Source of the DNA: Platycnemis pennipes
Taxonomy: Eukaryota; Arthropoda; Insecta; Odonata; Platycnemididae
NCBI GenBank assembly: GCA_933228895.1
Contig: OW121846.1
Span: 112,423,054-112,487,053 of the forward strand
Direction: 5' to 3'
DNA: 64,000 nucleotides
Shown here piece by piece: positions 1 through 11,029 of the stretch (positions within the stretch are counted from its first letter, which is position 1; each line of letters begins with the position of its first letter). A model generated the notes under the pieces. The model was not told where the DNA came from, did no database searches, and saw nothing but the letters and a program-made list of their open reading frames with translations. The position numbers and the translations under genes are program-made.

Positions 1-385
1 TTCGAAATGGGGTGCTGGAGAATTATGCCGAAGATTGAATGGGGGGAAAGGGTAAGAAATGAGGAAGTGTGCAGAAGAGCTGAAGAAGAAAGTACTCTAC
101 GGAGCAGCTTGCGGAAAACAAGAACAAGTTGTATAAGGCACAATGATATATATATTGGGGCAAAATGAATTTGGAATAGCAAACCGGATGGCAAATCTAA
201 GGAAAACCCCAGGAGGAAGACTAATGGACAAACACCTAGGACAAACAAAGAGGGATGATGGTAAGACGAATTGCAGGGAAGTAAAAGAGCAGGCATAGAA
301 TGCGAAGAATGGACCACTGCTGTACACTAACCTTAGGACTGGCATACTGACGACGATGTTGATAATGAATACGTCACCTACTTCG
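1..385 (+). mobile_element. RTE-like LINE, C-terminal RT tail, cut by window edge
   Basis: Frame 1 opens inside a conceptual peptide containing FEMGCWRIMPKIEWGERV and then RNEEVCRRAEEES. This matches the conserved region downstream of the RT catalytic core in RTE-like ('endonuclease-reverse transcriptase') LINEs, usually of the form fE.WcyRRmlkIsW.drvrNEEVL.RvgE. A second copy of the same region lies on the minus strand near 27.7 kb. A stop appears after about 55 residues. Beyond it, a weaker EEW.TAVH-like segment near 300 and a GACGACGATGTTGATAATGA tract near 350 look like the coding end and a GAY-rich 3' end. The 5' part lies outside the window. It is a dead copy. Family assignment is by pattern, not by search. 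Confidence 0.6.
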
Positions 386-769
386 GACTGTATGTGAACA
401 TCTAATCTGATCACCTAAAGGAGTTCTCCCAGCTCCCGATTTATCTCAACATATATCAACTTTTATAGATACAATTCAAAAGCCGTAAAGAGTGCCTAAA
501 CTTATCCTAATTTTTAAAATAAATGTGGGAATCGAATATTTGAACTTCTTTCCCACATTATTTGCCATGCTTCTGGGGAATGTTCTTCAGTAATGTTTGA
601 TTTTAAGCGTACAAATAAAGTCTCATGGTCCCTTGGCAAAGTAAATGGGACAGCACAAAACAGAGTACAAAAATAGAACTAAATGCTTGAAAGCATTAAT
701 TTTTTTATCGCGTGAGTTTGAAAATTTTGAGACTGGAACCAATGAAAGAGAATGGGAGTCCCTCCGGCG

Positions 770-1140
770 TGCAGCGAAGCACTGCGAAGGGCAACAAGGC
801 AGCGGAGAGGCGGACAGAATCGAGGCTCGTGGCCGAGTAATCAAATCTGTCCCGTCGGTCAGTGCGGGAGGGTGCGGATCAAGGGAGGGAAGGGGGGCGG
901 AATCGCTGGACACCGAGGCTGTAATCCCGGCTGTGGCGGTGGGGGCCGGGGGCTCTCGAGGGAGCGCCCTAATCCCGGAAAATTCCGCGTCCCGCCCCGC
1001 CCTGCCCCCCCTCCAAGTAAACGCAGCAGAACGTTCATTAAGTCTTCTTATCGGCGGCGGTGCCATCTGCCTCCTCCTCAGACACCAGGCCCCCTGGCAC
1101 CACACCCGCGCGCGCACCACCCCACTTGCTCGCCCACAGA
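770..1140. other. GC-rich, CpG-containing island
   Basis: Sharply GC-rich against AT-rich flanks, with frequent CpG, G-runs on the plus strand around 885-950 and C-runs around 990-1110. Overlapping frames of 160-210 codons exist on both strands here. This is expected where stop codons are rare and none resembles a known protein. A promoter or regulatory role is possible but not shown. Confidence 0.55.
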
Positions 1141-1589
1141 AATATTCACTCGAAGATCTCTCTCGGAAAGGAAACGGTGCAGTGAGCACTTTTCCTCACG
1201 TCAATGCCCAAATGCACAGATTACACGCAATGCGAGTGTGTGACCACGTACTTCCACAGCATTTTACTTCAACGTGACTTCCGAATGCATTCAGTAGCCT
1301 ATCTAAGAATGTGGCATATTTAACCACTCTCTTTCGACAAGAGAGAAACATTATTTTCACATGAACATAGAATTAGCCATATTTCATTCTCTCCAACTGA
1401 ACCGCTGAGAAAATATATTAACGTGAACGATAACGCAAATCTAATATAATTTATTTAAATGTAGATAATAATACATAGTGAGCGTTTCCAAATTAGTCGG
1501 GGAAAGAGATAAATGTACTGCTTTGAGGCTAGACATGCACATCGGCCATGATGACTACATCCCCCCGAAATATTTATTGCATCAAACAA

Positions 1590-2170
1590 AATTAAATATC
1601 TAACGTTATCTTATTAAATATTTAGGCATCGCCATCACTGAGGGCATGTCATGGGGGAAACACATCAGGAGTAGAAAACCGTAGATTACGTTTCGTAAAA
1701 AGGATTCTGGGAAAATGTGATAAGAGAGTACGAGAAAGATGCCATTCTTCACTTGTAAGGCCTCGTTTATAATATTCCGCTAGTGCATGCATCCGTACGA
1801 GGAAGGTATGATACAGGAATTAGAATGTGTGCCAGTTTTGTTAAAGGTCGTCACGATAATTGTATTAAGACTAGGATGGGAATTACTATCAGAACACAGG
1901 ATAAACCTTTAATGTAAATTCGAAGGTGATATGTTTGCAGGTGACGTTGGAATTATATTAATAACCCCTCCGTTATATTCTGGATTCGATCAGATAAACA
2001 AGATTAGAGAGATAGATTTTGGTAGCGAAAGACTTAAAATGTCATTTTTCCCGCGTACCACAAGGGAACATAATAGGCAGCATAAGCAAAGGGATACGTA
2101 GGTGAAATATTGTTAGAGTAGTCTACAGTGCATGAAGCATGTTTTATCATTACTAACCCATGCATACTTG
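1590..2170 (+). mobile_element. CR1/Jockey-like LINE, RT C-terminal region
   Basis: With frame changes, the plus strand reads YLGIAITEGMSWGKHI (about 1618-1665), KRILGKCDKRVRERCHSSLV (about 1700-1760), LRLGWELLSEHR (about 1868-1903) and REIDFGSERLKMSFFPRTT (about 2009-2065). These correspond in order to the blocks after the YADD core of CR1-clade LINEs: YLGv.is..LsW..HI, R.lgkc...vkera..sLVRp.LEY, LgW..L..RR, and SFFPRTireWN. Several frameshifts and stops make it non-functional. The endonuclease and catalytic RT parts are missing, the usual 5' truncation. A similar C-terminus lies on the minus strand at 41.8-42.3 kb. Confidence 0.75.
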
Positions 2171-2179
2171 GAAAATTAT

Positions 2180-2860
2180 GATATATGTGCTTAGAGAAAT
2201 GCTTTACTAACCAATAATCACTTCATTACTATGTAGATGCCAACCATCCAGGTGCAAGTGACTCTAAATTGTAACATGTCTCTCACTGTAGCTCCGAGTT
2301 AGAAGTAAGCAGTGCATCTTTGGTGATCTTCACCCCCTGCTACACACGTTCGCGGGAGGTTGCACGTAGACGTAGGTTGATAACGCGCCAATCTAGCAAG
2401 TCAAAGATCTCTGGCTCATTGACTACCTCGAGCATTGATGTCGAGTTTGACTTAGTATTAAACGTTTAAGCTAAGCAATTTATCTAAGTTAATTAGGCCA
2501 GACGATACCGGCCAGCCTTAGCAGCTGTTTCATCACTAAACCACATTCTACTACTGCACAAGAATATCACGTGGCTCATGCAAGCCGTATCACATGTAAC
2601 AAAGTGCTTTACAGGTGGGCAGGCACGCGTCAAATTTAAGAACCATTGGAGACTCGCCTAGTCCAGGCCTCAATCAACTAATCAATCGAACAAGTAGAGA
2701 GCCAAATGATTCCATCACTACTTTTATACAGGTAGAGGAGGAATGAGGCCTGGAAGATGGAATAGGTTACATTCATAGCGAGAGAAATTGGAAGGAAGAG
2801 AAAAGAGACAAGGAACACGGCAAAGAGAAGATTAAGGGCTCCGTGGAGGGCGTGCGATCA
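2180..2860. other. No recognisable feature
   Basis: AT-rich unique-looking sequence becoming purine-rich (GGAAG/GAGAG) at 2730-2850. I see no coding similarity, tRNA-like box or inverted repeat here. Confidence 0.4.
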
Positions 2861-2869
2861 ATTCATTAG

Positions 2870-3260
2870 GGCGAAGTGGGTGAGGTCGAAATGCGGCGGG
2901 CCCCCACAGGGCATGAACTGAGGCGAGAAAGGCAACGCGGGGACCCTGGGGGGTGGAGCGCTTGGGGGGAAACAGCAACATTATTTACGCAACTCCGCGC
3001 GGCCCCAGAGGCAAGAATTAGCATACAGTGGGGCGAAGCCTCTCCAGTCGCCGCCGCCGCCGAGGACCACGAAAGCCCGGTTCCCACAATAAATCACGCC
3101 CCAACAACTTTTCTGGCCCGTGGAGCGTCGCGGAGGCGTCAAGCGAGCGCCCGGGGCGCCACAGATTCATGGCGCCTGGGGCTTAACCTGCGCTCACGCC
3201 CATCTCCCCGCCTCTCGTACCCTCGCAAGCCACGGCGGACGCGGACCGAACGAGCCTATG
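2870..3260. other. GC-rich, CpG-containing island
   Basis: High GC with many CpG dinucleotides, including a short GCC run near 3050. The 184-codon plus-strand frame here has low-complexity, arginine-rich composition and no recognisable domain, so I treat it as chance. Confidence 0.5.
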
Positions 3261-3324
3261 ATATCCTCAACAAGCACTCCACAGTTCAGGGAGCAAGTTT
3301 TAGTCGAGACACGAGCCGTATCCG

Positions 3325-3835
3325 AAAACCAAGTATGCTTCGGCAAAGCATTCTTGGTGATGACGTCTTGCTGACGTACATTAAAGCATGCTTGGGAAAG
3401 AATACTTCATATTCGGACAGTCTACGGTAAGGAGCGACGTTGAGCAGTAGTGGCAACATTAAAAACCACTAAATATAGTGAAACACGATAGAGGGCAACA
3501 TCTATCAGATGTTTAGATCGGAAGAAAAAGAACGATTACATGAAAATTAACCTTCTCATTGATATGTATATTAATAATTAGACAAATGTAATATACGAAG
3601 TAAAAAAATACATACTACACAAATTTATAAGTAGCCAATGGCTCCGCCATCTTTTGTTATTCTCGTCAACAATGCTTCGAAGTGGAAGCGTGCTTTTGTG
3701 CTTTGGCTTCGTAGCATGCTTCCCCCAGAGTGCTTCGCGTTCGGACATACTTCGGGTGTTTCCAACGATACCCCCCTCCACTTGCAAGCAAGCATTGTAG
3801 TATGCTTCGCGCTAGAAGCAGACGTTTCGGACAGG
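3325..3835. repeat. Irregular repeats of ATGCTTCG / TTCGGACA motifs
   Basis: AGTATGCTTCG occurs near 3331 and again near 3800. AGCATGCTT occurs near 3382 and 3713, other TGCTTCG forms near 3671 and 3730, and TTCGGACA near 3413, 3740 and 3827. Spacing is irregular, so this is not a simple tandem array. It may be decayed internal repeats of one mobile element. Confidence 0.35.
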
Positions 3836-3944
3836 GCTACGGTTACAACTCTGTCCCCTGATACAACCTGTACTAGACTCAATTCACGGGTTTTGACTGC
3901 GTCGGGAAAAAAAATCTCCTTCATTACAGAAGGTGTTTTGCCAA

Positions 3945-4035
3945 CCGCGGTACCCAGGTCGGTAGCGTACGAGGCTAACGAACCAAGGGTCGTGGGATCG
4001 AATCCCGCCCCGAACGTTTATACCGTGTGTATTTG
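3945..4035 (+). mobile_element. tRNA-derived SINE head or tRNA pseudogene
   Basis: GGTCGGTAGCGTACGAGGC resembles a pol III A box, and GGATCGAATCCCGCC about 35 bp later resembles a B box (GGTTCGANTCC). The acceptor arms do not pair into a full cloverleaf, which favours a SINE head over a working tRNA gene. No target-site duplication was found. Confidence 0.5.
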
Positions 4036-4189
4036 ATCGCGCGCGTGTCATTTCTGACTCAAGTCGCGGACGCTGAATGAATGTAAGCAGCATATCTGTG
4101 AGTAGAGATATTGAGTCGTGTGTGATCATTTGAAACTTTCACCATCGGAGAGAATAAAGGAATGCGAGCGTGCTGAAAGGGGGTGATCG

Positions 4190-4820
4190 ACACCATTTCC
4201 AGCCGTCGGGAGCATACGATAATAGGAACCACATTCCGGGCGTAGCGGCCCAGACGCCACAAATGCACGAAGGGTGTTGAAGTGCAAGTTGCTGTCTTCA
4301 GGCCGAGGCAGCACATGAGACAGGCAAGGGGTGACGAGGCGAGAGGGCAGAGCGGCCTCGCACTGGTCCAGGGCGCGGGCCCGGGGCACGGGCCCGGGGC
4401 GAGGGCAGCAGTCCGCCTCAGGGGCACACCGGGGCATCAACTTCGCACAGCCGGCATCATTCATGGGATTAGGAGCATAAACCGTAGAAAACTTGTTAAT
4501 TGCCAGGGCTGTAAATCAGGATAGGGCTTAAGGGGCTTAAGGTGAAGACAGGGGGGGGGGGGTCCGCGACACCTCTGCGCCGGGATCCCCGGCGGCCACC
4601 TGTCTCGGGGGCCCGGGTCTCCCTCCCGCAAGAGAAAAGTGGAAGGGCGGGAATGTCCCTCTCCTCCTTTGATGGCAACCCGATTGGAGAGAGACGGCTT
4701 AGCAGAGCGCCTCCCCCGCCTCCTGCTCCGTGGGATCTACTCCCTTCCTGCGGAGCGATGAAAACTCGATTATCGAGACAGGGGCGGGGCTGAGCATAGG
4801 TCTGAAGGGCGGGGTAGGGG
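4190..4820. other. GC-rich island with 12-G run
   Basis: GC-rich and CpG-rich. GGGCCCGGGGCACGGGCCCGG lies near 4376-4398, and an uninterrupted run of 12 G at 4551-4562. Frames on both strands of 80-120 codons have proline/arginine/glycine-rich composition with no domain that I recognise. Confidence 0.5.
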
Positions 4821-5087
4821 CACAAATGCCCTAATCACGAGCCATTTTCTTATGCTCTTAGAAGACTTGAGTTCATGCCCGACCCCATTCTACAAAGAAA
4901 ATATCAATGCAATGAGGAGAGCACTGATTTTTTTAGATAAGGCTGTTGCCGCTACCGAAGGTCATGCCGATGACCCCTCTTTGCCTAGGGACCGAATACC
5001 TCTAAAAGAGTGTACAACTACTTAGGGTGCAGCCCTACGTAAATGATAAATTAAAATGATCTTTCACCAGTCACCTGATCATTAGTC

Positions 5088-5140
5088 ACTACGTTATTTA
5101 ACTACGTAACTACGTTACGATGTAACTACGTTATTTAACG
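5088..5140. repeat. Imperfect tandem repeat, ACTACGTTA unit
   Basis: CACTACGTTATTTA, ACTACGTA, ACTACGTTACGATGTA and ACTACGTTATTTA follow each other. It is a short decayed minisatellite with no clear association to an element. Confidence 0.6.
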
Positions 5141-5649
5141 CGGGTCTATTTAAATATAAAGTGAACCTAACAAAGTTTCATTCCTTTATTTTCCATTATG
5201 GAAAGGTAATACATAGTTAAGCCTGAAGTTATCAGCTATATAAATGAAAGTGTTTTCATTTTTCAATAAGGCTTTGCATGAGGTATTTCAACTAAGTAAT
5301 GAGAGAAGTGAAAGGGAAGAATTATGTTATCAGAAAGAGAGTCAAGATAAAAGCCGACAGAAGAATGGAGTGAGGCGTTGCTTCACACCAATCTTCACGC
5401 TAATGATATATGCGAGAAAGAGCACGTCACTAGATGGTTCCTCCAGCCAAGAGTTTTCCTGTAAGGGCCAATGAAGGGTTCGTCATCATGCGGAGTCGAT
5501 AATCAATATACGCATTACTTCTATCCAGAGACCAAAAAACTTAAGTCGGTCCTTTAAAATATTTATCCGATTTAAAAGAAAACAAAACCACTATCTCCGC
5601 CCCATTTCCCCACAACATCCCCGAGGCGGATTCTTCTAACCTCATGGAT

Positions 5650-6080
5650 ATCGACAAATCCATTGACACGTCGCCTAAATAGCACTTCCTACCGTCCCCA
5701 GAACTGGAACCACCCCCGTTGCGAGACATGCACACTAATAATTAATTTTCTCTACGGTCACAACTACATGCATCTCTCGTCCCCTTCACAGCCAATCGCA
5801 TCTCTCCAACATGCAATCACTTCTTGGATTTTCTATCGCCAAATGCACGACTCTCCTTCCCGAGAGAATCAATGATCACTGCTCTCCCACGAAATCTACT
5901 GTTCCTTTTCCTATCCCTACGCTAATGTCCCATCGTCTGTCCCTACGCAAGAGGAAACTCGAGGCTGGCCTTCCAACCTCCAGGTATAACCTCTCCTCGC
6001 CCTTCACCTCTCTCCTCTCTTCTCCCTCCACACCCACACTCCTTAGTTCTCTGAGGAAGGAGGGCACACAGTTCTCCACT
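5650..6080 (+). mobile_element. Possible Penelope-like element C-terminal (GIY-YIG) remnant
   Basis: One frame gives NHPRCETC followed by a stretch ending in a possible FLYGHNYMHLSS segment. This resembles the Cys-containing linker (C..prC.tC....f.....y) that precedes the GIY-YIG endonuclease of Penelope-like elements. A second frame gives LLPERINDHCSPTKS, similar to the lr.RmNdHrs segment of that endonuclease. The GIY and YIG motifs are not clear, and at least one frameshift separates the two pieces. It may be unrelated pyrimidine-rich sequence. A better-preserved Penelope RT remnant lies at 14.7 kb. Confidence 0.35.
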
Positions 6081-6267
6081 CACCACCCAAACTGCACCAT
6101 TAAAAGTTGTGTCCTTCCATCGTTTATATGGCTTAGTGTTTTTTGCGCTCGTGATATGTCCCTCAATGATAAAAGTTATGATACTAAAATTTAAATGGTA
6201 ATAATAACATAAATATCGCACTAATAGACAATAACATAATTTGATGATACATATATTTATGCCATAC

Positions 6268-6362
6268 ATGTATGCATACATGAAGACACTAGCTGATGAG
6301 AGTACCGAGAGGAGAGCTGCGTCAAACCAATCTGTGAATTGTTGGCCCATGATGATGTTGGC
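6268..6362 (+). mobile_element. RTE-like LINE 3' tail fragment
   Basis: GAGAGCTGCGTCAAACCAATCTGTGAATTGTTGGCCCATGATGATG matches the plus-strand 3' end of the RTE-like copies at 20.8 and 27.3 kb and the reverse complement of those at 12.1, 27.4 and 53.6 kb. Only the last roughly 90 bp are present, with an ATG-repeat 3' terminus. Confidence 0.6.
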
Positions 6363-6499
6363 AACAACAGAGTAGTTATTCAAGCGAGGCGATCCACAGA
6401 TAAGGACCCATTGCACCATAGATGGACCGGATGATAGATCAGAGGTAGGAATTTTTCAGGGAACTACACAGTGGACGGAGACCACAGGGAATTGTATTC

Positions 6500-6682
6500 T
6501 TGTAGTGACTACATATTGATTTCCCATCCCGTGGGCACCGGTTCAAATCGCGGTTGAAGATGATTTTTTACTGTTATATTGGTCCCCACTTGAGTGCTGT
6601 GTGAAAAGCACATCGATTTCAGTACTCCTTCCGTCGGATGGGACGTTGAACCGTGGACCCCTTGGGGCCTTTCGTCAAGAGC
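6500..6682 (+). mobile_element. SINE-A, decayed 5' two-thirds
   Basis: Aligns by eye with the full copy at 62.5 kb: degenerate B box GGTTCAAATCGCGG, then TTGGTCCCCACTTGAGTGC, then TACTCCTTCCGTCGGATGGGACGTTGAACCGTGG and CCTTTCGTCAAGAG. The 3' third is missing. It ends about 15 bp before a fragment of the inverted-repeat element MITE-1. Confidence 0.75.
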
Positions 6683-6697
6683 TCTCTATCAATAACT

Positions 6698-6737
6698 CTA
6701 TCAGAATCGGCTATAAAAAATATGGTAAACGACCCCA
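6698..6737 (+). mobile_element. MITE-1 right-end fragment
   Basis: CTATCAGAATCGGCTATAAAAAATATGGTAAACGACCCCA matches the right end of the two long copies ending at 22130 and 25366, including the terminal inverted repeat GGTAAACGACCCCA. Confidence 0.7.
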
Positions 6738-7159
6738 ATCACTCTTGAGTTGCGAAGCCAATACTCTCGACACCACAGCATACAAATACTCGTATTACAA
6801 CGGCAAACATTCGCCCTCAAATAGGAACAACAACGAAAAAACATAGGAGGGCGCTACCAGAGATTAAAAAGAGTTTAAAACTGAGTCGTCAAAATGGTCG
6901 TATCGTGCAATTACAACATTTCCCACACCTTCACCAGAAAAAGCCAGTAACGACTGCGACTCGGTTTAGCCGTCCAGGTTGTGAAACACTACTTAGAGAT
7001 TAGGAGCTTAATGCATAATTAAATTAGCGAACATTTTTATAAAAATGTACTCCATGATGTAACTTTCCCTTTAAGTCATAGTTAAATCAACGACGATCAA
7101 TACAGTACTTCAACAGAGCTCCTGCCATTCCGAACTGAGAAAGGGAGTAAGAAAAATCT

Positions 7160-7350
7160 CATGGCAAGGAGAAATGCGGCGAAAGAAATCCTCGCCCTCG
7201 CTCGCAAATGGCATCTTAATCTGCCATCATCTCTCGGCCCGCCGGGGAGACGCATTACGCGCGGCCCACCTGGCCGAAAAATTGCTCTGCCTCGCCCCGC
7301 GTGCTCTTCGTCATCACAGCCCTCCCGACTTCCCTTCCGCCATCTTGGCC
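7160..7350. other. Small GC-rich island
   Basis: CpG-containing stretch with GCCCGCCGGGGAGACGC and GCGCGGCCCACCTGGCC. Frames of 73-100 codons overlap on both strands and have no recognisable domain. Confidence 0.4.
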
Positions 7351-7599
7351 TTTCCATCTTCCCACAATTTACAAAATTATAACGGCTTGCGACCCGCGAG
7401 ACAATGTGAATCCTTCATTCAGTGTCGAACAGCGTCTTTCAATTGTATTGCCTTTCCAAAGGCGACTGATACGTGAAGAGCATTTATTTTATCCTCGGAA
7501 TCGAGGCGTGGTAACCCAAGGCTCGAATGCTGAGAACTAGGGTTATTCCACTGCTTTATCTTCGTCTTAAGTTAAAAACACATACGTTAGCAACATTGC

Positions 7600-7685
7600 A
7601 TCCGACTTGATTTCAAACCCGGAGACCCCAATTCGCGGCCGAGCGCTTTTGCCAGTTAAGCCTTGGTGCATACGAGGGATCGTTC
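7600..7685 (-). mobile_element. tRNA-derived SINE head, decayed
   Basis: On the minus strand, AAGGCTTAACTGGCAAAAGCG resembles an A box, and CCGGGTTTGAAATC about 30 bp later resembles a B box. The cloverleaf is incomplete. Confidence 0.4.
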
Positions 7686-7714
7686 TCGGAAATTCTGCAC
7701 GGTGGTATCCCTAT

Positions 7715-7733
7715 GTACATACATACATACATT
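7715..7733. repeat. (TACA)n microsatellite
   Basis: About four TACA units directly after the tRNA-like sequence. It could be the short tail of that element or an independent microsatellite. Confidence 0.7.
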
Positions 7734-8672
7734 GCAATTTAAGTCACAGAAAGGAGCATGGAGCCACGCCGGTACGACAATGACGCAAGACGGAACTGAG
7801 AAGGCAGAAGAACATACTCAGGAGCGTCGGTAAATCTGATAAAAGTGAATTGATTTAATGACTACGGAATAAAATGTTGCAAAGCGTTTAGGCAGAAACA
7901 ATTCTGCTCTCTGCTCCGGGGGATTTTAGTGAAAAAGGTCCCCTATATAGAGAGCTCGAAGGTTTTTCATCTCACGCGGGGCAAGGGTCCGGAAAACTTA
8001 CGACACTCGTCCCTCACGGCCATTTACAAGCTATTCGACAGCCGTAAAGTGAATATTAACAAATAAGGAAAATTTGAAGCGATGAAATAACAAGTGATAA
8101 TATTAAATATGCCATTATTGAAATAGGAAACACCACACAGGGATTATTCCCATTGGGTTTAATCGGCGTGAGCAATGAACTTCTATATCCTGAGAAATTA
8201 TCTGTATGACCTGTTCGCAACTAGTCGCTTTTAGCTTATCGCACAATTCCAATTGGACATCGGTAAATTAAACTATGATAGTTTCACTAACATTTGCATT
8301 GTTAATGACAGTATTATTTTCATTAATTCGTTAAAACTTTCGCGGTTCACGACGCCGGATATTATTTTCATTTTCAATATTACTTCAAAGTCACATGTAC
8401 ATGCATGCGTAACTATATGCGAGACACGTGTTTCGCGATCTGCAGTTTGCAGACCCCTTCGCCACGGAATTGGACGATTAACACTCTCAACTATCGAATA
8501 TCTAATAGAAAAAACGGGGAATAAGACATAAATGGTGGAAAAAATTCAATTTCTTTAACGGCTTCTTTAAAAGTATTTTCTCTTATGACGCGAAAACAAA
8601 CACAACAAGATAAACAAACCAGATTCAAGTATGATGTGGTGGAAACGTTCCATATTAATACAAAGATATTGC

Positions 8673-8832
8673 AATTTTCCACAAGTAAAAATTTATTCCG
8701 ACTAGTTTCGATGCTGCTACATCATTGTCGAGACTTGTCTATGATGTAGTAGCATCTAAACTATTCTAAACATCTATTACCATCTAAACATCATCGAAAC
8801 TAGTCAGAATAAATTTTTACTGGTGGAAAATT
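8673..8832. mobile_element. Foldback element with nested hairpins
   Basis: The outer arms 8673-8712 and 8793-8832 are inverted copies sharing AATTTTCCAC and AAATTTATTC.GACTAGTTTCGATG. An inner inverted repeat pairs 8711-8725 with 8741-8755 (ATGCTGCTACATCAT against ATGATGTAGTAGCAT). The arm termini resemble those of the 39.0-39.2 kb hairpin (TTTTCCACAA next to a GTTTCG motif), so the two may be related. No coding capacity. Confidence 0.75.
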
Positions 8833-8939
8833 GAAATATTTTCTATTAATAATAAACACAACAAGAGCTATAATGAAATAAGTGATCTGATGAATATAGT
8901 GAGTTGAACCGTAATGGTCCATCAATTACAGTCGACTAA

Positions 8940-9620
8940 AGGTCGATACCTATAGCCTTAAATATGTGTCAGCGAGGGTGCTTGAGTAGCAGGCCTCAAA
9001 CATTGTGCCATTATTAGAAATCGCCCTTAATAAGTCACTCTCTGATGGAGAAGTAACTCAGGAATGAAAGATTGCTCTCGTCACTTCGGTGTGCCTCCGA
9101 TCATTATTTGCATAAACAAACAGGATCCAGGAAATGACAAGATATTTGGTAGGCATCCCTAACCAACAAAATCCAGAAGCATACAACTGTAATGTTGTTC
9201 ACTCTGAAGAGCCGAATTTTCTCCAACAAAAATCAACATGGTCTCCGCATTACGTTTTGTGAGAAGAAACTGAGTTTATTTGTGTATATATCCTTAACTC
9301 AATCGTAGTAAAGCAGTACGTACACGCGGTTTTCATGGATCTCATATGGGATTTTAAAGGGATTCACAAAAATCCTAATATTCAAATTGCAATCATTTAG
9401 TATTAACGGAATGGCAGCGAATTGTGACTTCCTTCCTGATGGTATGTAAAAAGCACCTTCGATATAGGTCGTGTTACTTCTGGCGTCCCACAGGGAGGAG
9501 TTATATGTTCCGTCTAATTCCGTACTTTTAGATACGAATATACCTCCAGGCTCACCAGTAACATAAGAATCATGATGACGATGTAGTTACCTGCTGAGAG
9601 ACACTAAATTAATAGCGGAT
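8940..9620 (+). mobile_element. CR1/Jockey-like LINE, RT core remnant
   Basis: With frameshifts, the plus strand reads LEIALNKSLSDGEVTQE then KIALVTSV (about 9020-9100). This matches the IF..SL..G.vP.dWKiA.V.PV block at the start of RT. VHAVFMDLIWDFKGIH (about 9325-9375) matches the v.vv.lDf.kAFD.v.H block with its first catalytic aspartate. RVTSGVPQGGV (about 9470-9503) matches the diagnostic SGVPQGSVLGP block. A degraded Y.DD-like DDD sequence follows near 9575. Many stops and shifts show that it is dead. The endonuclease and C-terminus are absent. Confidence 0.75.
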
Positions 9621-9841
9621 ATTGACTCTTTCACGCAATGTTAGCAAGGTGCCACCATGCGATAAAAATAGTCACACCACACATTTAACTCGCATTTAAC
9701 AGACCCTCTTACCAGAGACTTGTCGCGAAAAAAGCACAATCGAAACATTTGTGGCACTCTGTTGAAGCGTGTCTAACACAACAAACGAATAGTAGTAATT
9801 CCACGGAAACATACTATAAATATTTTGTTTTATCTTTTTAA

Positions 9842-10177
9842 GGGGTTCGGGTTGATGGTGTGGCTTGAGTACTGGCCTCCCATCCCGAGGGCCCGGGTTC
9901 GATTTCAGGTAGAGGCGGATTTTTCAGTGGCAAACCGGTCCCTACTCGAGTGCCTAGAGGAGGGCATTTCAGGTTCAGTACACCGTCCGTTGGATGGGAC
10001 GTTAAGCCGTGGTCCCCTTGGCGCCTGTCGTTAAGAGTAGGCTAATTCCGACGCCGGGTTTCTCTCCTCCCTTACTCCATTGCCTGAAATGCTCCTACCA
10101 TACCCTATTACCCACCAATCCTATGTCGCGCAAATGACCTCAGCTGTCGGTCGCCTCCCTTGAATAACTAACAAACA
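9842..10177 (+). mobile_element. SINE-A, full-length copy
   Basis: Begins GGGTTCGGGTTGATGGTGTGGC and contains a good B box GGGTTCGATTTCAGG, the body blocks CAAACCGGTCCC and GTTGGATGGGACGTTAAGCCG, the conserved CCGACGCCGGGTTTCTCTCC, and the tail CAGCTGTCGGTCGCCTCCC ending in AACTAACAAAC. A 13-bp flanking duplication (TTTATCTT[T/A]TTAA, one mismatch) lies at 9829-9841 and 10178-10190. The tRNA-like head and target-site duplications mark a LINE-mobilised SINE. The 69-codon frame here is a translation of the SINE, not a gene. Confidence 0.9.
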
Positions 10178-10189
10178 TTTATCTTATTA

Positions 10190-11020
10190 AGGCCTGGTGT
10201 GGAATCACGGATCTATTTTCCGCGTTATCGCAATCTTTATCGTTAACGCTTACCCCTAGAGTAGGGCAGGTTTAACAATAACCGTGTATAAAATTCACTC
10301 CACTGATTGTGATAAGCGATTTGAAGTGCTGTGCGAAAAAATGAAGAACGGAGATCACGTTCTCTCTGACATAAGTTAAATAAAAAAATAACGATAATGC
10401 TAGCGCACGCCTTATGAAGATCCATGATCGAGGCCCTGATCTCGAATATGTAGCGAGCATCTTGGACCCGGGAAAGAAATATTTGATACGTGATCTTAAT
10501 GAGATACAATGAAGAGCAGCACATTTCGGCAAGAATTCTTCGGATACGCACAAATTATTACACCTCTTTTAGGCTAGGATAGGAATCTCTAGGGTCTCGA
10601 AGAATAAACGCTTCAGGGAGCTATAAATATTTAAATCGAGGAAGTAAGTGGGTGAATAGCGGATATAATTTGCGATGTATCGGCAGATATTACAAGAGTG
10701 AAAAATAGAGAAATACAGTGTCTAACAGGTTCGAGCCTTCATTATAATCGAGGATCATTCGCGACTACAGGACGAGACATAACCATCTCCGTCTCACTTC
10801 ATTCCCTTCCAGACATTTCTACGCACATTAGAGGAATTAAGACACCCAATGCCTCCAACTACTGGTCTCACAGCGACTCAGAGGGTAACGAATTGACGCA
10901 GATTTAGGCGGATCAGAGTTGTGGGGAATCGAATGCCACCGCCCATTAGGCGTGTTGTTAAAGAGCACCTTTAGTGACATTTCGTGATGTTTCTCTGCAC
11001 AAAACCCCCGATACCGCAAA
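10190..11020. other. No recognisable feature
   Basis: Mixed-composition sequence with several short frames of 60-100 codons, none resembling a known family. No strong repeats seen. Confidence 0.35.
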
Positions 11021-11029
11021 CGGAGCATT

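Noticed and set aside
623..1277. Overlapping 188- and 210-codon frames on opposite strands
   Set aside because: They lie in a GC-rich island where stop codons are rare. Composition is biased and no domain is recognisable on either strand.
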